Assembly (NCBI GenBank): GCA_016744065.1 | Contig: JADGFA010000012.1 | Coordinates: 20,367 to 84,366 of the forward strand | DNA from: Gammaproteobacteria bacterium | GTDB lineage: Bacteria > Pseudomonadota > Gammaproteobacteria > SZUA-229 | Direction of reading: 5' to 3' | Length of the DNA stretch: 64,000 nt | Part shown: piece after piece, positions 9,542 to 19,300 of the stretch | Position numbering within the stretch: position 1 is the stretch's first letter | Layout of the letters: every line of letters starts with the position of its first letter | The notes under the pieces: model-generated | What the model was told of the DNA's origin: nothing | Seen by the model: the letters and a program-made list of their open reading frames with translations, nothing else | Databases searched by the model: none | Translations under genes and position numbers: made by a program

Positions 9542-9679
9542 TAATAAAATCTAAAGAATACTAAAAATTAGCAAACAGCTCCTGAACACAAAAACAACTT
9601 AGGCTTTGTAACCCGTAAACCAGGCCTAAAACAGAACACAGGTTAATACAGAGCCTCTGTCGTTATTAAGAGATGAACC

Positions 9680-10849
9680 ATGAAAAAAGATATTTATAAA
9701 GTACTCAGCACCCAGTTTCTCACCGCATTTGCAGATAATGCGGTGCTGTTTACGGCTATTACAATGATCATGCAACAAATTGAAATGGGCGACTGGTATA
9801 TACCCGCATTACAGGCTTCTTTTCTGGTCGCTTATGTTATCTTCGCCCCCTGGGTAGGCCGTTTTGCTGATACCCGGCCTAAACGCAGTGTTATGTTATT
9901 TGCTAACTTGATTAAAGCAGCAGGTGCCGGCCTGCTCCTGTTACAGATTGAGCCTATGTTTGCTTACGCCATTATCGGCCTGGGTGCCGCAATGTACAGC
10001 CCGGCAAAATACGGTATATTACCTGAGCTGGTTAATAAAGAGGCATTGGTCAAATCAAATGGCTGGATTGAAGGATCGACTATTCTAGCAATTCTAAGTG
10101 GCACACTTATTGGTGCGGCCCTTGCCGAGTACTCAATTTCAATGGCACTCATTCTGGTTATATCACTGTATTTTTGCTCGGCAATTATTGCTCAGACAAT
10201 TCATCACAACCTTATCGTAAGCGTTCCCCAGAAACATTCGCTCAAAACATTTTACTCACAGGTTCATCGCCTGCTAGAAACCCCCAGGGCCCGCTTTGCA
10301 ACATTGGGGGTAAGTTTGTTCTGGGCTGCAGCAACTGTTTTACGCGTATTACTTATCGCCTGGGCACCTGTCGCCCTGTTTATCTACAGCACAACAGATA
10401 TAGCCTTATTAACGATGTTTGTAGCCATTGGAATAGCGTTAGGTTCGATACTGGTGCCCAGGCTTATTCCTATGGCCTATCTCAGGCGTGCAAGGCTAGC
10501 CGCCTATGCAATGGGACTGGTTATTATTTTGCTCTCTTTAGTGGAAAATATCTGGGCGGCAAGAGCTGGGCTATTCCTCGCCGGTGTTTGTGGTGGGCTT
10601 TTTGTGGTACCCATTAATGCGGCTCTACAGGAAATTGGCCATCGATCAATTGGTGCCGGAGGCGCAGTTGCAGTACAGAATTTTTTCGAAAATTTTGCCA
10701 TGCTCATTGCTTCAGGCGTTTATGCCATTGTTGCAGGTAGCGGCATAAGCCCGGTTATTACCATGGTTTCACTGGGGGGGATTGTGATTATGCTGACTTT
10801 ACTGGTATCTATTCGATTGCCTGAGGATACTGGTGAATTAAAAAATTAA
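9680..10849 (+). CDS. lplT: Lysophospholipid transporter LplT (MFS)
   Basis: LplT flips lysophosphatidylethanolamine across the inner membrane to Aas. The 389-residue protein has about 12 hydrophobic segments. It shows the LplT-type start, VLSTQFLTAFADNAVLFTA, and the MFS loop GRFADTRPKRSVM after TM2. The GAAMYSPAKYGILPELV segment is characteristic of LplT. Size is close to E. coli LplT (397). Its place directly after aas on the same strand supports the assignment. In enterobacteria the gene order is usually lplT-aas; here it is reversed. Confidence 0.92.
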   Translation: MKKDIYKVLSTQFLTAFADNAVLFTAITMIMQQIEMGDWYIPALQASFLVAYVIFAPWVGRFADTRPKRSVMLFANLIKAAGAGLLLLQIEPMFAYAIIGLGAAMYSPAKYGILPELVNKEALVKSNGWIEGSTILAILSGTLIGAALAEYSISMALILVISLYFCSAIIAQTIHHNLIVSVPQKHSLKTFYSQVHRLLETPRARFATLGVSLFWAAATVLRVLLIAWAPVALFIYSTTDIALLTMFVAIGIALGSILVPRLIPMAYLRRARLAAYAMGLVIILLSLVENIWAARAGLFLAGVCGGLFVVPINAALQEIGHRSIGAGGAVAVQNFFENFAMLIASGVYAIVAGSGISPVITMVSLGGIVIMLTLLVSIRLPEDTGELKN

Positions 10850-11071
10850 GCCCTCTCCAGTGGGTGGGTAGGTAATTTAGAAAAATATTATTAACTAATG
10901 ACAGCCGCTATAAACCTGAAATGTATCATCATACATCCCATATAATAGCGCTAATACCTGTACAGGAAGAAAGCTCAGGCCATTACAGATAGATTTTTAT
11001 GTAATAATCGCCTTTGCCTTCTGCGTTGCTTTACGTCAAAATCCCCATTATAAAAAACAACCAGCCAGAAT

Positions 11072-11938
11072 ATGAATCCAGACCAATACTGCCAGGATAA
11101 AGCTGCCACCAGTGGTTCCAGCTTCTACTCCAGTTTTCGCTTTTTACCTGAACTTAAACGCCGTGCTATTACTGCTCTTTATGCTTTTTGCCGTGAAGTG
11201 GATGATGTGGTGGATGAGACTAAAGAGGAAGAGGTGGCGCGACAAACACTTAACTGGTGGCGGGAAGAAGTCGCCAGGCTTTATACGGGCCATGCAACAC
11301 ACCCGGTAGCACTGGCTTTACAGGACTTATTAAATGACTTCAACCTGGCGCAAGAGTATCTACTGGAAATTATTGATGGTATGGAGATGGATCTGGACAT
11401 TCATCATTATGCGACCTTTAAAGACCTTTCTCTATACTGCTATAGAGCAGCCAGTGTTGTCGGCTTACTTTCGGCTGAAATTTTTGGTTTCAACAATCGT
11501 GACACCTTAAAGTACGCTCATGACTTAGGCATGGCTTTTCAACTCACGAATATTTTACGTGATGTACGTGAAGATGCTGAACGAGGCCGGGTTTATTTAC
11601 CCCAGAACGAACTTGCGCAGTTTGGTGTTACACGACAGAATTTAATTCAACCCGTGACCAGTGACGGGGTAAAAAAACTATTACAGTTTCAGGCTGATCG
11701 AGCACGTGAATTTTATTTAAAAGCGTTTAATGAACTACCTGAGGAAGATCGTTTTTCTCAACGTACCGGTTTAATCATGGCTGAAATTTACTTATCGTTA
11801 CTGGAAGAAATTGAAAATGATGGGTACCGTGTGCTTGAACATCGCATTAAACTCACACCTGCACGTAAACTCTGGTTAGCCTGGCGAGCCTCACGGCGTG
11901 AAAAAAAACGCTATAAAAATTTTCAGCGTAACCTTTAA
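11072..11938 (+). CDS. hpnD: Presqualene diphosphate synthase HpnD
   Basis: HpnD condenses two farnesyl diphosphates to presqualene diphosphate, the first committed step of squalene synthesis in HpnCDE bacteria. The 288-residue protein opens with the family start YCQDKAATSGSSFYSSFRFL. It has the first Asp-rich site as DDVVDE at 44-49 and the second within TNILRDVREDAERGRVYLP. Its TAA stop overlaps the ATG of hpnE by one base (TAATG), so the two are translationally coupled. An upstream TATAAT-like hexamer near 10939 could be its -10 element. Confidence 0.93.
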   Translation: MNPDQYCQDKAATSGSSFYSSFRFLPELKRRAITALYAFCREVDDVVDETKEEEVARQTLNWWREEVARLYTGHATHPVALALQDLLNDFNLAQEYLLEIIDGMEMDLDIHHYATFKDLSLYCYRAASVVGLLSAEIFGFNNRDTLKYAHDLGMAFQLTNILRDVREDAERGRVYLPQNELAQFGVTRQNLIQPVTSDGVKKLLQFQADRAREFYLKAFNELPEEDRFSQRTGLIMAEIYLSLLEEIENDGYRVLEHRIKLTPARKLWLAWRASRREKKRYKNFQRNL

Positions 11939-13275
11939 TGTCACTAAAACAACATATCGCCATCGTTGGTGGCGGCTGGGCAGGCCTTGCCGCTGCAATA
12001 GAGCTTTGTAAACATGGGCATACAATAACCCTGTTTGAATCATCACCACAATTAGGTGGTCGTGCTCGCAGTATTGAGTGGAATGACATAACACTGGATA
12101 ACGGCCAACACCTGATGCTGGGTGCTTACCAGCAAATGCTGGAATGTTTAAACACAATACAGGCCGATGTTAAATCCCTGTTTAAACAGCTACCTCATCG
12201 AATGTTAATACTCGATGCTCAAACTGGCTCAAGCGCTTTTGATTTACAGTTGCCAACTTACCCTGCTCCATTACATCTATTATTTGGCGTATTAAATACA
12301 CCCAGTCTTTCAGTAAAAGAAAAATTATTACTACTATTGCGTTTTAATAAACTATTAAATACAACAATTACAACGGATATGAATGTCACTGAATGGCTAA
12401 GCCAGGCAAAGTTACCTGCTCGTTATATCAAAAACTTACTTGAACCCGTATGCCTGGCGGCGTTAACCACTCACCCTAATGAAGCCTCTGCCAGAGCATT
12501 TCAAAACGTATTACAACAAACCTTTAATGCACCCGCAGAGTTTACGGATTTACTTATTCCAACAACCGATTTAAACCAGGTATTTCCTGCCCTGGCTAAA
12601 GAGTATATATTGCAACAGGGTGGGGAAATCAAAACTCGCCATAAGGTTCAGCAGTTACAGATTGAGGGTTCATGCATTAAATCTATTACGGTTAATGATG
12701 AGGTATTATGTTTTGATCAGGTTATTCTGGCAGCCTCTCCCGCAGCCTCAGCTAAATTACTTGAAAAGCTACAGCCCTGTAGAAATATCAGCTTACAGAT
12801 AAACAGATTAAAATATGAGCCCGTTGCCACTTTGTACCTGCACTTTAAACAGGCTGTTTCATTACCCTGCCCCATGACAGGTATAATTAACGGAATAAGC
12901 AACTGGGTATTTGAGCGTTCGTTAAGTGGCAATGATCATCTGCTTGCTGTGGTTATCAGTGCACAGGGCCCTCACCTTGAAATGCCTGAAGAGAATCTGG
13001 TTAAAACCGTTTACGCAGAATTAAAGCATATTATTAATCCGCTACCTGAGCTATTAAAGAGTAAGCTCATTATTGAAAAACGAGCGACTTTTCAATGCCA
13101 CCCAGGTGTTGATAATAACCGCCCCGGCATCGATACAGGCTTAAGCAACCTCAAATTATGCGGTGATTACGTCTATATTGAGGAAAATAATCAGCCTGGA
13201 TTGCCATCAACACTCGAAGGAGCACTATGCTCTGGTGTAAAATGCGCTAAATCTATTGTTTCTAAGCACAATTAA
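11938..13275 (+). CDS. hpnE: Hydroxysqualene dehydroxylase HpnE
   Basis: HpnE is an FAD-dependent enzyme of the amine oxidase/phytoene desaturase superfamily that reduces hydroxysqualene to squalene. The 445-residue protein begins with a dinucleotide-binding motif, AIVGGGWAGLAAAIELCKHG, then LFESSPQLGGRARS. The C-terminal FAD segment LKLCGDYVYIEENNQPGLP and GALCSGVKCAKSI follow the family pattern. The one-base overlap with hpnD and the presence of hpnC support squalene synthesis rather than carotenoid desaturation. No squalene-hopene cyclase is in this window, so whether the product becomes hopanoid cannot be judged here. Confidence 0.92.
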   Translation: MSLKQHIAIVGGGWAGLAAAIELCKHGHTITLFESSPQLGGRARSIEWNDITLDNGQHLMLGAYQQMLECLNTIQADVKSLFKQLPHRMLILDAQTGSSAFDLQLPTYPAPLHLLFGVLNTPSLSVKEKLLLLLRFNKLLNTTITTDMNVTEWLSQAKLPARYIKNLLEPVCLAALTTHPNEASARAFQNVLQQTFNAPAEFTDLLIPTTDLNQVFPALAKEYILQQGGEIKTRHKVQQLQIEGSCIKSITVNDEVLCFDQVILAASPAASAKLLEKLQPCRNISLQINRLKYEPVATLYLHFKQAVSLPCPMTGIINGISNWVFERSLSGNDHLLAVVISAQGPHLEMPEENLVKTVYAELKHIINPLPELLKSKLIIEKRATFQCHPGVDNNRPGIDTGLSNLKLCGDYVYIEENNQPGLPSTLEGALCSGVKCAKSIVSKHN

Positions 13276-13301
13276 CTTACCAATAACTATTGAGAACACT
13301 T

Positions 13302-14042
13302 ATGCAATATCAGGCACAACAGGATTTTTTAAAAGACAAGGTCGTTCTAATCACCGGTGCCGGTGATGGCCTGGGCCAGGCAGCAGCCAAAGCCTATGCT
13401 GCGTATGGTGCCACTGTCATTTTACTGGGTCGTACTACAAAAAAACTTGAAAAAACCTATGATGATATTGTTGCTGCGGGTTACCCTGAACCCGCCATAT
13501 ACCCTTTAAATCTGGAAGGTGCCACACCTAAAGATTATGAAGAACTGGCACAAACACTAAAAGAGCAATTCGGTGCCCTGCACGGCTTACTGCATAACGC
13601 CGCCATTCTTGGTGTAACCACCCCTATTCAACAACATGATATAGAGGTCTGGTACAAGGTAATGCAGGTAAACCTGAATGCACCCTTCGTGATGACCCGC
13701 GCGCTTTTACCTCTACTACGTAACACACCAGATTCTAAAATCATTTTCACTACTGATGATAAATCACATGCCTACTGGGGCGCCTATGGTATTTCCAAAG
13801 ATGCTATCACCAGTTTTATGAAAATACTGGGTGATGAACTGGACACGGAAGAACACGCTGTACAGGTTAATGCCATTAACCCTGGTCCTGTACGAACTCA
13901 GATGCGTGTACGGGCTTTTCCTGGTGAAGACCCCAGTACACAACCGTCAGCCGATGATGTTATGCCGGCCTATTTGTATCTAATGAGTGATGACTGTAAA
14001 GAGATTGCACAAACAATCTGCGCCCAGAAAACAGATACTTAA
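13302..14042 (+). CDS. YciK-like short-chain dehydrogenase/reductase
   Basis: An SDR with Rossmann motif TGAGDGLGQAAAKAY, HNAA in the NNAG position, VMQVNLNAPF and YGISK as the catalytic Tyr-Lys pair. Similarity to E. coli YciK is evident throughout, including the MQYQAQQDFL start, INPGPVRTQMR and YLYLMSDD. I start at the ATG at 13302 because that matches the YciK N-terminus; a TTG at 13290 would add four residues. The segment before the Tyr reads IIFTTDDKSHAYWGAYGISK. It is shorter than in YciK and lacks the usual catalytic Ser at its normal distance, so activity is uncertain. It follows hpnE by 26 bp, perhaps in the same transcript. Substrate is unknown. Confidence 0.85.
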   Translation: MQYQAQQDFLKDKVVLITGAGDGLGQAAAKAYAAYGATVILLGRTTKKLEKTYDDIVAAGYPEPAIYPLNLEGATPKDYEELAQTLKEQFGALHGLLHNAAILGVTTPIQQHDIEVWYKVMQVNLNAPFVMTRALLPLLRNTPDSKIIFTTDDKSHAYWGAYGISKDAITSFMKILGDELDTEEHAVQVNAINPGPVRTQMRVRAFPGEDPSTQPSADDVMPAYLYLMSDDCKEIAQTICAQKTDT

Positions 14043-14189
14043 CTAAATTCACTCACCGCAAAGGCATTAATACAGAGGAATCCCCCAAAAAAAGTAAATT
14101 TATACAAACAAAAGTCTAATATTCTATTATTAGCTAATAAATTAATAATTTATTAAAATGAATAAACGTAACAAAGGATAGCTCCCCCT

Positions 14190-14675
14190 ATGACTAATGA
14201 CCACACGGTTTTTCGCCAGACCGAAGCACAGTTTTTATTACGTGGCGTATCGGGTATCACATTTGGGAAAAACTTTACATTAGTAGGCAGTATGATAGTC
14301 GGGCGCCAGGCGACCTGTAATATTTGCATACCCAGCAATGAAATATCCCGCAGCCATGCCCGTATTATCACACGACCAGGTTCTATTTTATTAGAAGACC
14401 TGGGCTCTGCAAATGGCACCTTTGTAAATGGTCAGCCTATAGATAAAGCCATTGTTAACATTGGTGATGAGATTCGATTTGATAAAATACGCTTCCAGCT
14501 TCAATCACTCAAGCAAATAGACGAGTTACTTACTGAACCAAACAGAGTACCCAGGGATAATATAAGCCAACCACCCCCTGAATCACCTCGTAACAAAAAA
14601 GCTATTTTCTTTAGCTTGTTAACCGTCATGGTCTTAGCTAGCTCAGCAGTATATTTTTTATACGAGTCATTTTAA
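14190..14675 (+). CDS. FHA-domain protein with C-terminal membrane anchor
   Basis: A 161-residue protein with one forkhead-associated domain (about 25-108), a phosphothreonine-binding module. The FHA signature residues are present: GRQATCNI, SRSHARI and LGSANGTFVNGQ. After a Pro/Asn-rich linker there is a single hydrophobic helix at about 139-158 followed by a short tail, so the FHA domain should face the cytoplasm from an inner-membrane anchor. A Ser/Thr kinase and a PP2C phosphatase are encoded about 9 kb away (23483-26677); this protein could read their phosphorylation but that is inference. Confidence 0.87.
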   Translation: MTNDHTVFRQTEAQFLLRGVSGITFGKNFTLVGSMIVGRQATCNICIPSNEISRSHARIITRPGSILLEDLGSANGTFVNGQPIDKAIVNIGDEIRFDKIRFQLQSLKQIDELLTEPNRVPRDNISQPPPESPRNKKAIFFSLLTVMVLASSAVYFLYESF

Positions 14676-14861
14676 AAATCAATTTGAGCAGCAGGCTTTT
14701 CATTTATATTATTAACATACTGAATCGGTTATTACACTTTACCAATTACATACTAAGAGAATTCAGGGAATTACTTATAGTAATATATACTCGAACCTGA
14801 TTTTTAAACATATAATCAGAATTAATTAGTCTGAGAAAATAATTAAAGACATCATCTTATT

Positions 14862-15908
14862 TTGAAAAACAAAAAAATCATCTGGTTACTTTCAGCCTAT
14901 CAATCAGACAGCCATGCCGCCTGGGCAAACTGGGTCACTGAAACATTTACAGATTTCAACTGGTTTAAGCTTGAATTACCTGGTCGTCATTTTCGCTGGC
15001 GAATTCGTGGTAACCCTTTGTCCTGGTTAAATAAAATACCGCAAGAAAAACCTGATTTAATCCTGGCTACATCAATGGTTGACCTGGCAACAATTAAAGG
15101 CCTGCATCCCCACCTTGCTAATGTAAACTGTCTATATTATTTCCATGAAAATCAGTTTGCCTACCCTGTAGGTAAACAGCAACACACGTCTGTTGATCCT
15201 CAAATGGTTCAACTATACGGAGCATTATCCGCTAATAAAATATTATTTAATTCTACTTTTAATCACGATTCTTTTTTTAATGGTGTCAATAAACTACTAA
15301 CACAGCTACCCGATGAAGTGCCTGAAAACGTTATTACTCAATTAAAACTAAAATCAGACATTCTACCTGTAGCTATATCTGAAATCACATCTCAAGAAAC
15401 AAAAAATCCTAAACTTATTTTATGGAATCATCGCTGGGAATATGACAAAGCACCACAGGTATTTTTGAGTGCATTAAAAAATCTAAGTGCACTCAACATA
15501 GATTTTCAACTTGCATTACTAGGCGACCGGCCTGCAAAAAAAACCTCTTCATTAATACAAATAGAAAAGGAATTTAGCGATAAAATAATTATCAATCAAA
15601 AAGTATCAAAACAGGATTATAAAAAATACCTGGCATTATCTTCAATTGTTGTAAGCACGGCAATACATGAGTTCCAGGGCCTGTCGATGCTTGAAGCCGT
15701 CAGTGCAGGCGCCGTTCCTGCTGTACCAGATGATTTATGTTACCGAGAACAATACGCCAGTGAATTTCGCTATAAAGCAGGGGATAGTCATGCACTGGCC
15801 GAAAAACTTTTTAACTATTTAAATACTCAGGCTGAAGCACCGGATGTTTCTTACTGGTACAGCACGTCTCTTAGAAAAAAATGGCTTCATGTACTGACAG
15901 AGCAATAA
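14862..15908 (+). CDS. tRNA-queuosine alpha-mannosyltransferase-like glycosyltransferase (DUF3524, GTDC1/QTMAN family)
   Basis: The 348-residue protein has a GT-B layout. The N-terminal half carries the DUF3524 pattern: LLSAYQSDSHAAWANWV, then LPGRHFRWRIRGNP, ILATSMVDLATI and YFHENQFAYPV. These line up with human GTDC1, now known as QTMAN, which mannosylates queuosine-34 of tRNA-Asp. The C-terminal half has a GT4-like nucleotide-sugar site including LWNHRWEYDKAP and HEFQGLSMLEAVSAGAVPAVPD. The start is a TTG at 14862 with only a weak ribosome site; no suitable ATG is nearby. Whether the bacterial enzyme acts on tRNA is not established by sequence alone. Confidence 0.82.
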   Translation: MKNKKIIWLLSAYQSDSHAAWANWVTETFTDFNWFKLELPGRHFRWRIRGNPLSWLNKIPQEKPDLILATSMVDLATIKGLHPHLANVNCLYYFHENQFAYPVGKQQHTSVDPQMVQLYGALSANKILFNSTFNHDSFFNGVNKLLTQLPDEVPENVITQLKLKSDILPVAISEITSQETKNPKLILWNHRWEYDKAPQVFLSALKNLSALNIDFQLALLGDRPAKKTSSLIQIEKEFSDKIIINQKVSKQDYKKYLALSSIVVSTAIHEFQGLSMLEAVSAGAVPAVPDDLCYREQYASEFRYKAGDSHALAEKLFNYLNTQAEAPDVSYWYSTSLRKKWLHVLTEQ

Positions 15909-15925
15909 CAGAGCAATAACAGAGC
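15897..15925. repeat. Short tandem repeat at the end of the glycosyltransferase gene
   Basis: ACAGAGCAATA (11 bp) is repeated about 2.6 times and includes the stop codon, giving two successive CAATAA copies. This is probably a slippage duplication; it changes no coding sequence before the first stop. Confidence 0.75.
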
Positions 15926-16000
15926 TAATTTAACGAATTTATTACACACATAAAACATTACGTTAAAAATAAAAAAATCTGGCAGTCTGTTAAAAGAGGC

Positions 16001-17818
16001 TTACAACGCTACGTCCTCATCCTGTTGCATCTTCCATAAACTGGCATACAGGCCCTTCTTTTCTAATAACTGTTGATGTGTTCCCTGCTCTTCGATTCTA
16101 CCCTGTTGTAAAACAATGATATTATTCGCATCAACAATAGTTGATAAGCGATGTGCAATAACCAGCGTAGTATGCTCTTCTGCTACTTTTTTTAATGATT
16201 TAAGAATAATCTGCTCTGAATGAGAATCTAATGATGATGTGGCTTCATCAAATATAAGGATTCTCGGGTTTTTAAGAATCACCCTGGCGATCGCAATACG
16301 TTGCTTTTCACCACCTGAAAGTTTTAAGCCTCGTTCACCTACTATGGTGTCGTAGCCCTCTGGTAATGACTCTATAAACGCATCAATATTAGCCACTTTT
16401 GCCGCGCTTCTAACTTCACCCATGGTTGAATCAGGGCGAGCATATTGTATATTATGAAAGATACTTTCATTAAACAACACCGTATCCTGCGGTACAATAC
16501 CGATATGCTTACGCAAACTTGCCTGGGTAACATCCTGTATATTTTGCCCGTCTATTTGAATAACACCCTGATTTGTATCATAGAAACGAAAAAGCAACCT
16601 GGCCAATGTTGACTTACCTGCACCGGATGCCCCAACCACAGCAACTTTATGGCCACTGGGTATTTTAAAACTTAAGTCATGTAATATTTTTCGTTCTGTA
16701 TTATATGAAAAATTAATATTTTTAAATTCAATATCAGCTGTCTTAACAACTAAATCTACTGAATTATTTGCATTCTGAATTTGTGGTACGTTATCCAGTA
16801 ACTTAAACATTAAATCCATATCAGCCAGTGAGTGCTTCATTGAACGATAAATAATGCCAAGAAAACCCAACGGAATAAACAATTGCAACATCATTGCATT
16901 TACTAATACCAGATCACCTATTGTCATTTCCTGTGCAGCCACGCCTTGTGCTGCAGATATCATCACCAGGGTTACACCAATAGCAATAATAGAGCCCTGG
17001 CCAAAATTTAATAGCGCCATAGAACTGGTACTTTTAACGGCTGACTCTTCCCATTTTTCTAAGGTGTCATTATAACGATTAACTTCATATTCTTCGTTAT
17101 TAAAGTATTTAACCGTCTCATAGTTTATCAGGCCATCTATAGCTCTTGAATTAGCCTCTGAATCATATGCATTCATTTCGTGGCGAAAGTGCATTCGCCA
17201 TTCAGTCAGGGCCATCGTATAAATAAGATAAATAACAACTGTACCAAATGTGATCAGGGCAAATTCAACGTCATACTGACTAAACAGAATAACCGCAACC
17301 AGTACAAATTCCGCAAGTGTAGGAATAATATTAAACGTAAGATAATTTAATATAGACGATAGACTACGAGCACCCCGATCAAGATCACGGGAAATTCCAC
17401 CCGTTTTACGCTCCAGATGAAAACTAAGCGATAGATCGTATAAATGTGTTACTACTTTTTTTGAAATATCCCTCATAGCCCGGTATCTCACCCTGGCAAA
17501 AATAGCATCACGTAACTCATTGAATAAAACATTCATTAAACGCAGAGCACCATAAGCAAGTAACAACATTAAAGGAAACTCAATCGGTACCTGCTGGGAA
17601 AAAGATGAAAGGCTATTCGTCGATACGTTTAATGCATCAACAATATCCTTTAACATGATCGGAATACTAACTGTTGCAACCTTAGCCAGCATCAATGATA
17701 ACAATGCGACAAGCACCCGCCCCTTATAACTCCATAAAAAAGGCAACATTCGTTTCAGATTAATGAGATCCGTTCGTTCAGAATGAGGGGCTTTGGTCGC
17801 ACGATGAATTGTATACAT
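16001..17818 (-). CDS. Atm1/HMT1-type ABC exporter (fused permease-ATPase)
   Basis: A 605-residue half-transporter with an N-terminal six-helix exporter domain (about 30-320) and a C-terminal ATPase. Walker A is GASGAGKST, the signature is LSGGEKQR, Walker B is ILIFDEATS, and the switch His is in VIAHRLS. The coupling segment YETVKYFNNEEYEVNRY and FNELRDAIFARV in the permease are characteristic of the Atm1/ABCB7/HMT1 subfamily, whose members export glutathione-linked compounds such as glutathione persulfide or metal conjugates. Length is normal. A TATAAT -10 hexamer (17858-17863, minus strand) lies 40 bp upstream. Substrate here is not known. Confidence 0.88.
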   Translation of the reverse strand: MYTIHRATKAPHSERTDLINLKRMLPFLWSYKGRVLVALLSLMLAKVATVSIPIMLKDIVDALNVSTNSLSSFSQQVPIEFPLMLLLAYGALRLMNVLFNELRDAIFARVRYRAMRDISKKVVTHLYDLSLSFHLERKTGGISRDLDRGARSLSSILNYLTFNIIPTLAEFVLVAVILFSQYDVEFALITFGTVVIYLIYTMALTEWRMHFRHEMNAYDSEANSRAIDGLINYETVKYFNNEEYEVNRYNDTLEKWEESAVKSTSSMALLNFGQGSIIAIGVTLVMISAAQGVAAQEMTIGDLVLVNAMMLQLFIPLGFLGIIYRSMKHSLADMDLMFKLLDNVPQIQNANNSVDLVVKTADIEFKNINFSYNTERKILHDLSFKIPSGHKVAVVGASGAGKSTLARLLFRFYDTNQGVIQIDGQNIQDVTQASLRKHIGIVPQDTVLFNESIFHNIQYARPDSTMGEVRSAAKVANIDAFIESLPEGYDTIVGERGLKLSGGEKQRIAIARVILKNPRILIFDEATSSLDSHSEQIILKSLKKVAEEHTTLVIAHRLSTIVDANNIIVLQQGRIEEQGTHQQLLEKKGLYASLWKMQQDEDVAL

Positions 17819-18250
17819 AAAAGAGAAGATAACTTAAAGTTATAATAATCGGACTGCATTATACGTAAATCTCAGCTTCAATAATAGATTATCTATAAAG
17901 AACTAACGTTATCACTCAGCCATTAACGATTTAGACCCACCTCCTCACTCTCCTTAAGCCAGGCTACCCGGCTGGTTTTCTAGCATATTCTTTATTAGAT
18001 AAAGAGTCATCTACCTGCACTTATTCCACAAATTCTATTTTATTAAAATCAGCCCTATAAATATCATTGACTTATTTTAAACACATACTTTCCTTAAAAA
18101 TAAGATTCTGCTCACTCCTGCATAATAATCCACTGAAATCTGACGATTAAAGCCTGATAAATAGTTCATATAAATCTGGCTTTATAGATAAAATCTTTGT
18201 AAATTGATTGCACCTTACACATACAACAAAGCGATACTAAAGGTCTACTT
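17819..18250. other. Divergent intergenic region between the ABC exporter and RND genes
   Basis: 432 bases without a supported gene. It holds the exporter -10 hexamer at 17858-17863 (minus strand). An imperfect GC-rich hairpin (17957-17973, AGCCAGG with CCCGGCT) is followed by GGTTTTC on the plus strand, with no gene before it that needs a terminator. There is also a CTTATTTT/AAAATAAG inverted pair near 18072-18105. AAAGGT before the TTG at 18251 is the ribosome site of the next gene. Confidence 0.45.
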
Positions 18251-19300
18251 TTGAATTTTCACACACCTATATTATTTACTCGACTACTGTGGCTTATCTG
18301 CACAATCATACTCACCGCCTGCAGTAACGACTCCTCACCTGGAAACACCCCACACAAAGCAGGTGAACACCTTATAGAAACGGTATTTGCCCGTCATCAG
18401 ACTATTGCGATTAAACAAACAATTACAGGCACTCTACAGGCCATACGAACAGTGCGAATTATCAATCAAGTTCCTGGCTTATTAACAGCTTTACCTGTTT
18501 ATCCAGGCGATACTGTAAAACAGGGACAAATATTAGTTCAACTGGAAGACAGCTTACTCAATGCTGAAGTACAAAAAGCACAGGCAACACGAAATCAGGC
18601 AAAAGTAGATTACCAACGCCTGAAAGACCTGACACCACGTAAGCTGGCATCAGAAAGTGAAGTCGCTCAGGCACAAACCCTCAATGACATAGCGATTGCT
18701 GATTTACATTTAAAACAGACTGAACTATCACATAGCCTAATTAAAGCACCTATAGCGGGTATAATTTCAGAACGTCTGTCAGAGCCCGGTGATGTCATTC
18801 CTTTACATAGCCACCTCCTCAGCCTGATAGATACCACTAGCCTGAAAGCTGAAATAAGTTTAAGCGAATTACTCCTGCCTTTGGTAAAAGTTGGTAATCA
18901 GGTTGATATCACCATTGATGCATTAGGCGATAAAATTTTTAATGGAAAAATAAACCGCATTTATCCCGTTATTAATAAAGATACCCGTCGAGGCACTATT
19001 GAAGTCATTCTAAATCCGGTACCTGATGGCGCTATTGCAGGGCAATTCTGTCGAGTCAGTATTCATACTATGAGCAAATCGCGTTTAATGATTTCTTATG
19101 ATACAGTTCGCCACGACAAACAGGGTGCATACGTTTTTGCATTTAACAAAAATAAAGCTCAACGTATCAATATCACGACGGGCATTCAACAGAATGAATT
19201 AATTGAAGTGCTTGATGGCCTGACTGATGGACAACAAATCATCAGCAAAGGATTTTTAGGGTTAAAAGACAATATGCAAGTAAAACTTATTTCTCAGTAG
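18251..19300 (+). CDS. RND efflux periplasmic adaptor lipoprotein
   Basis: A membrane fusion protein that would link an inner-membrane RND pump to an outer-membrane channel. The 349-residue chain starts with a lipoprotein signal ending LTAC (Cys24). The biotinyl-lipoyl half-motifs are GLLTALPVYPGDTVKQGQILVQLED and, after a short coiled-coil hairpin with QAKVDYQRL, SLIKAPIAGIISERLSEPGDVI. A beta-barrel and a membrane-proximal domain follow. The start is a TTG with AAAGGT spaced correctly upstream. Its permease follows after 88 bp. No outer-membrane factor is encoded nearby, so a shared TolC-type channel is likely. Confidence 0.9.
   Translation: MNFHTPILFTRLLWLICTIILTACSNDSSPGNTPHKAGEHLIETVFARHQTIAIKQTITGTLQAIRTVRIINQVPGLLTALPVYPGDTVKQGQILVQLEDSLLNAEVQKAQATRNQAKVDYQRLKDLTPRKLASESEVAQAQTLNDIAIADLHLKQTELSHSLIKAPIAGIISERLSEPGDVIPLHSHLLSLIDTTSLKAEISLSELLLPLVKVGNQVDITIDALGDKIFNGKINRIYPVINKDTRRGTIEVILNPVPDGAIAGQFCRVSIHTMSKSRLMISYDTVRHDKQGAYVFAFNKNKAQRINITTGIQQNELIEVLDGLTDGQQIISKGFLGLKDNMQVKLISQ

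Noticed and set aside
17957..17973. Hairpin with trailing T residues
   Set aside because: No upstream plus-strand gene needs a terminator here and the stem has a mismatch, so I do not call it a terminator.
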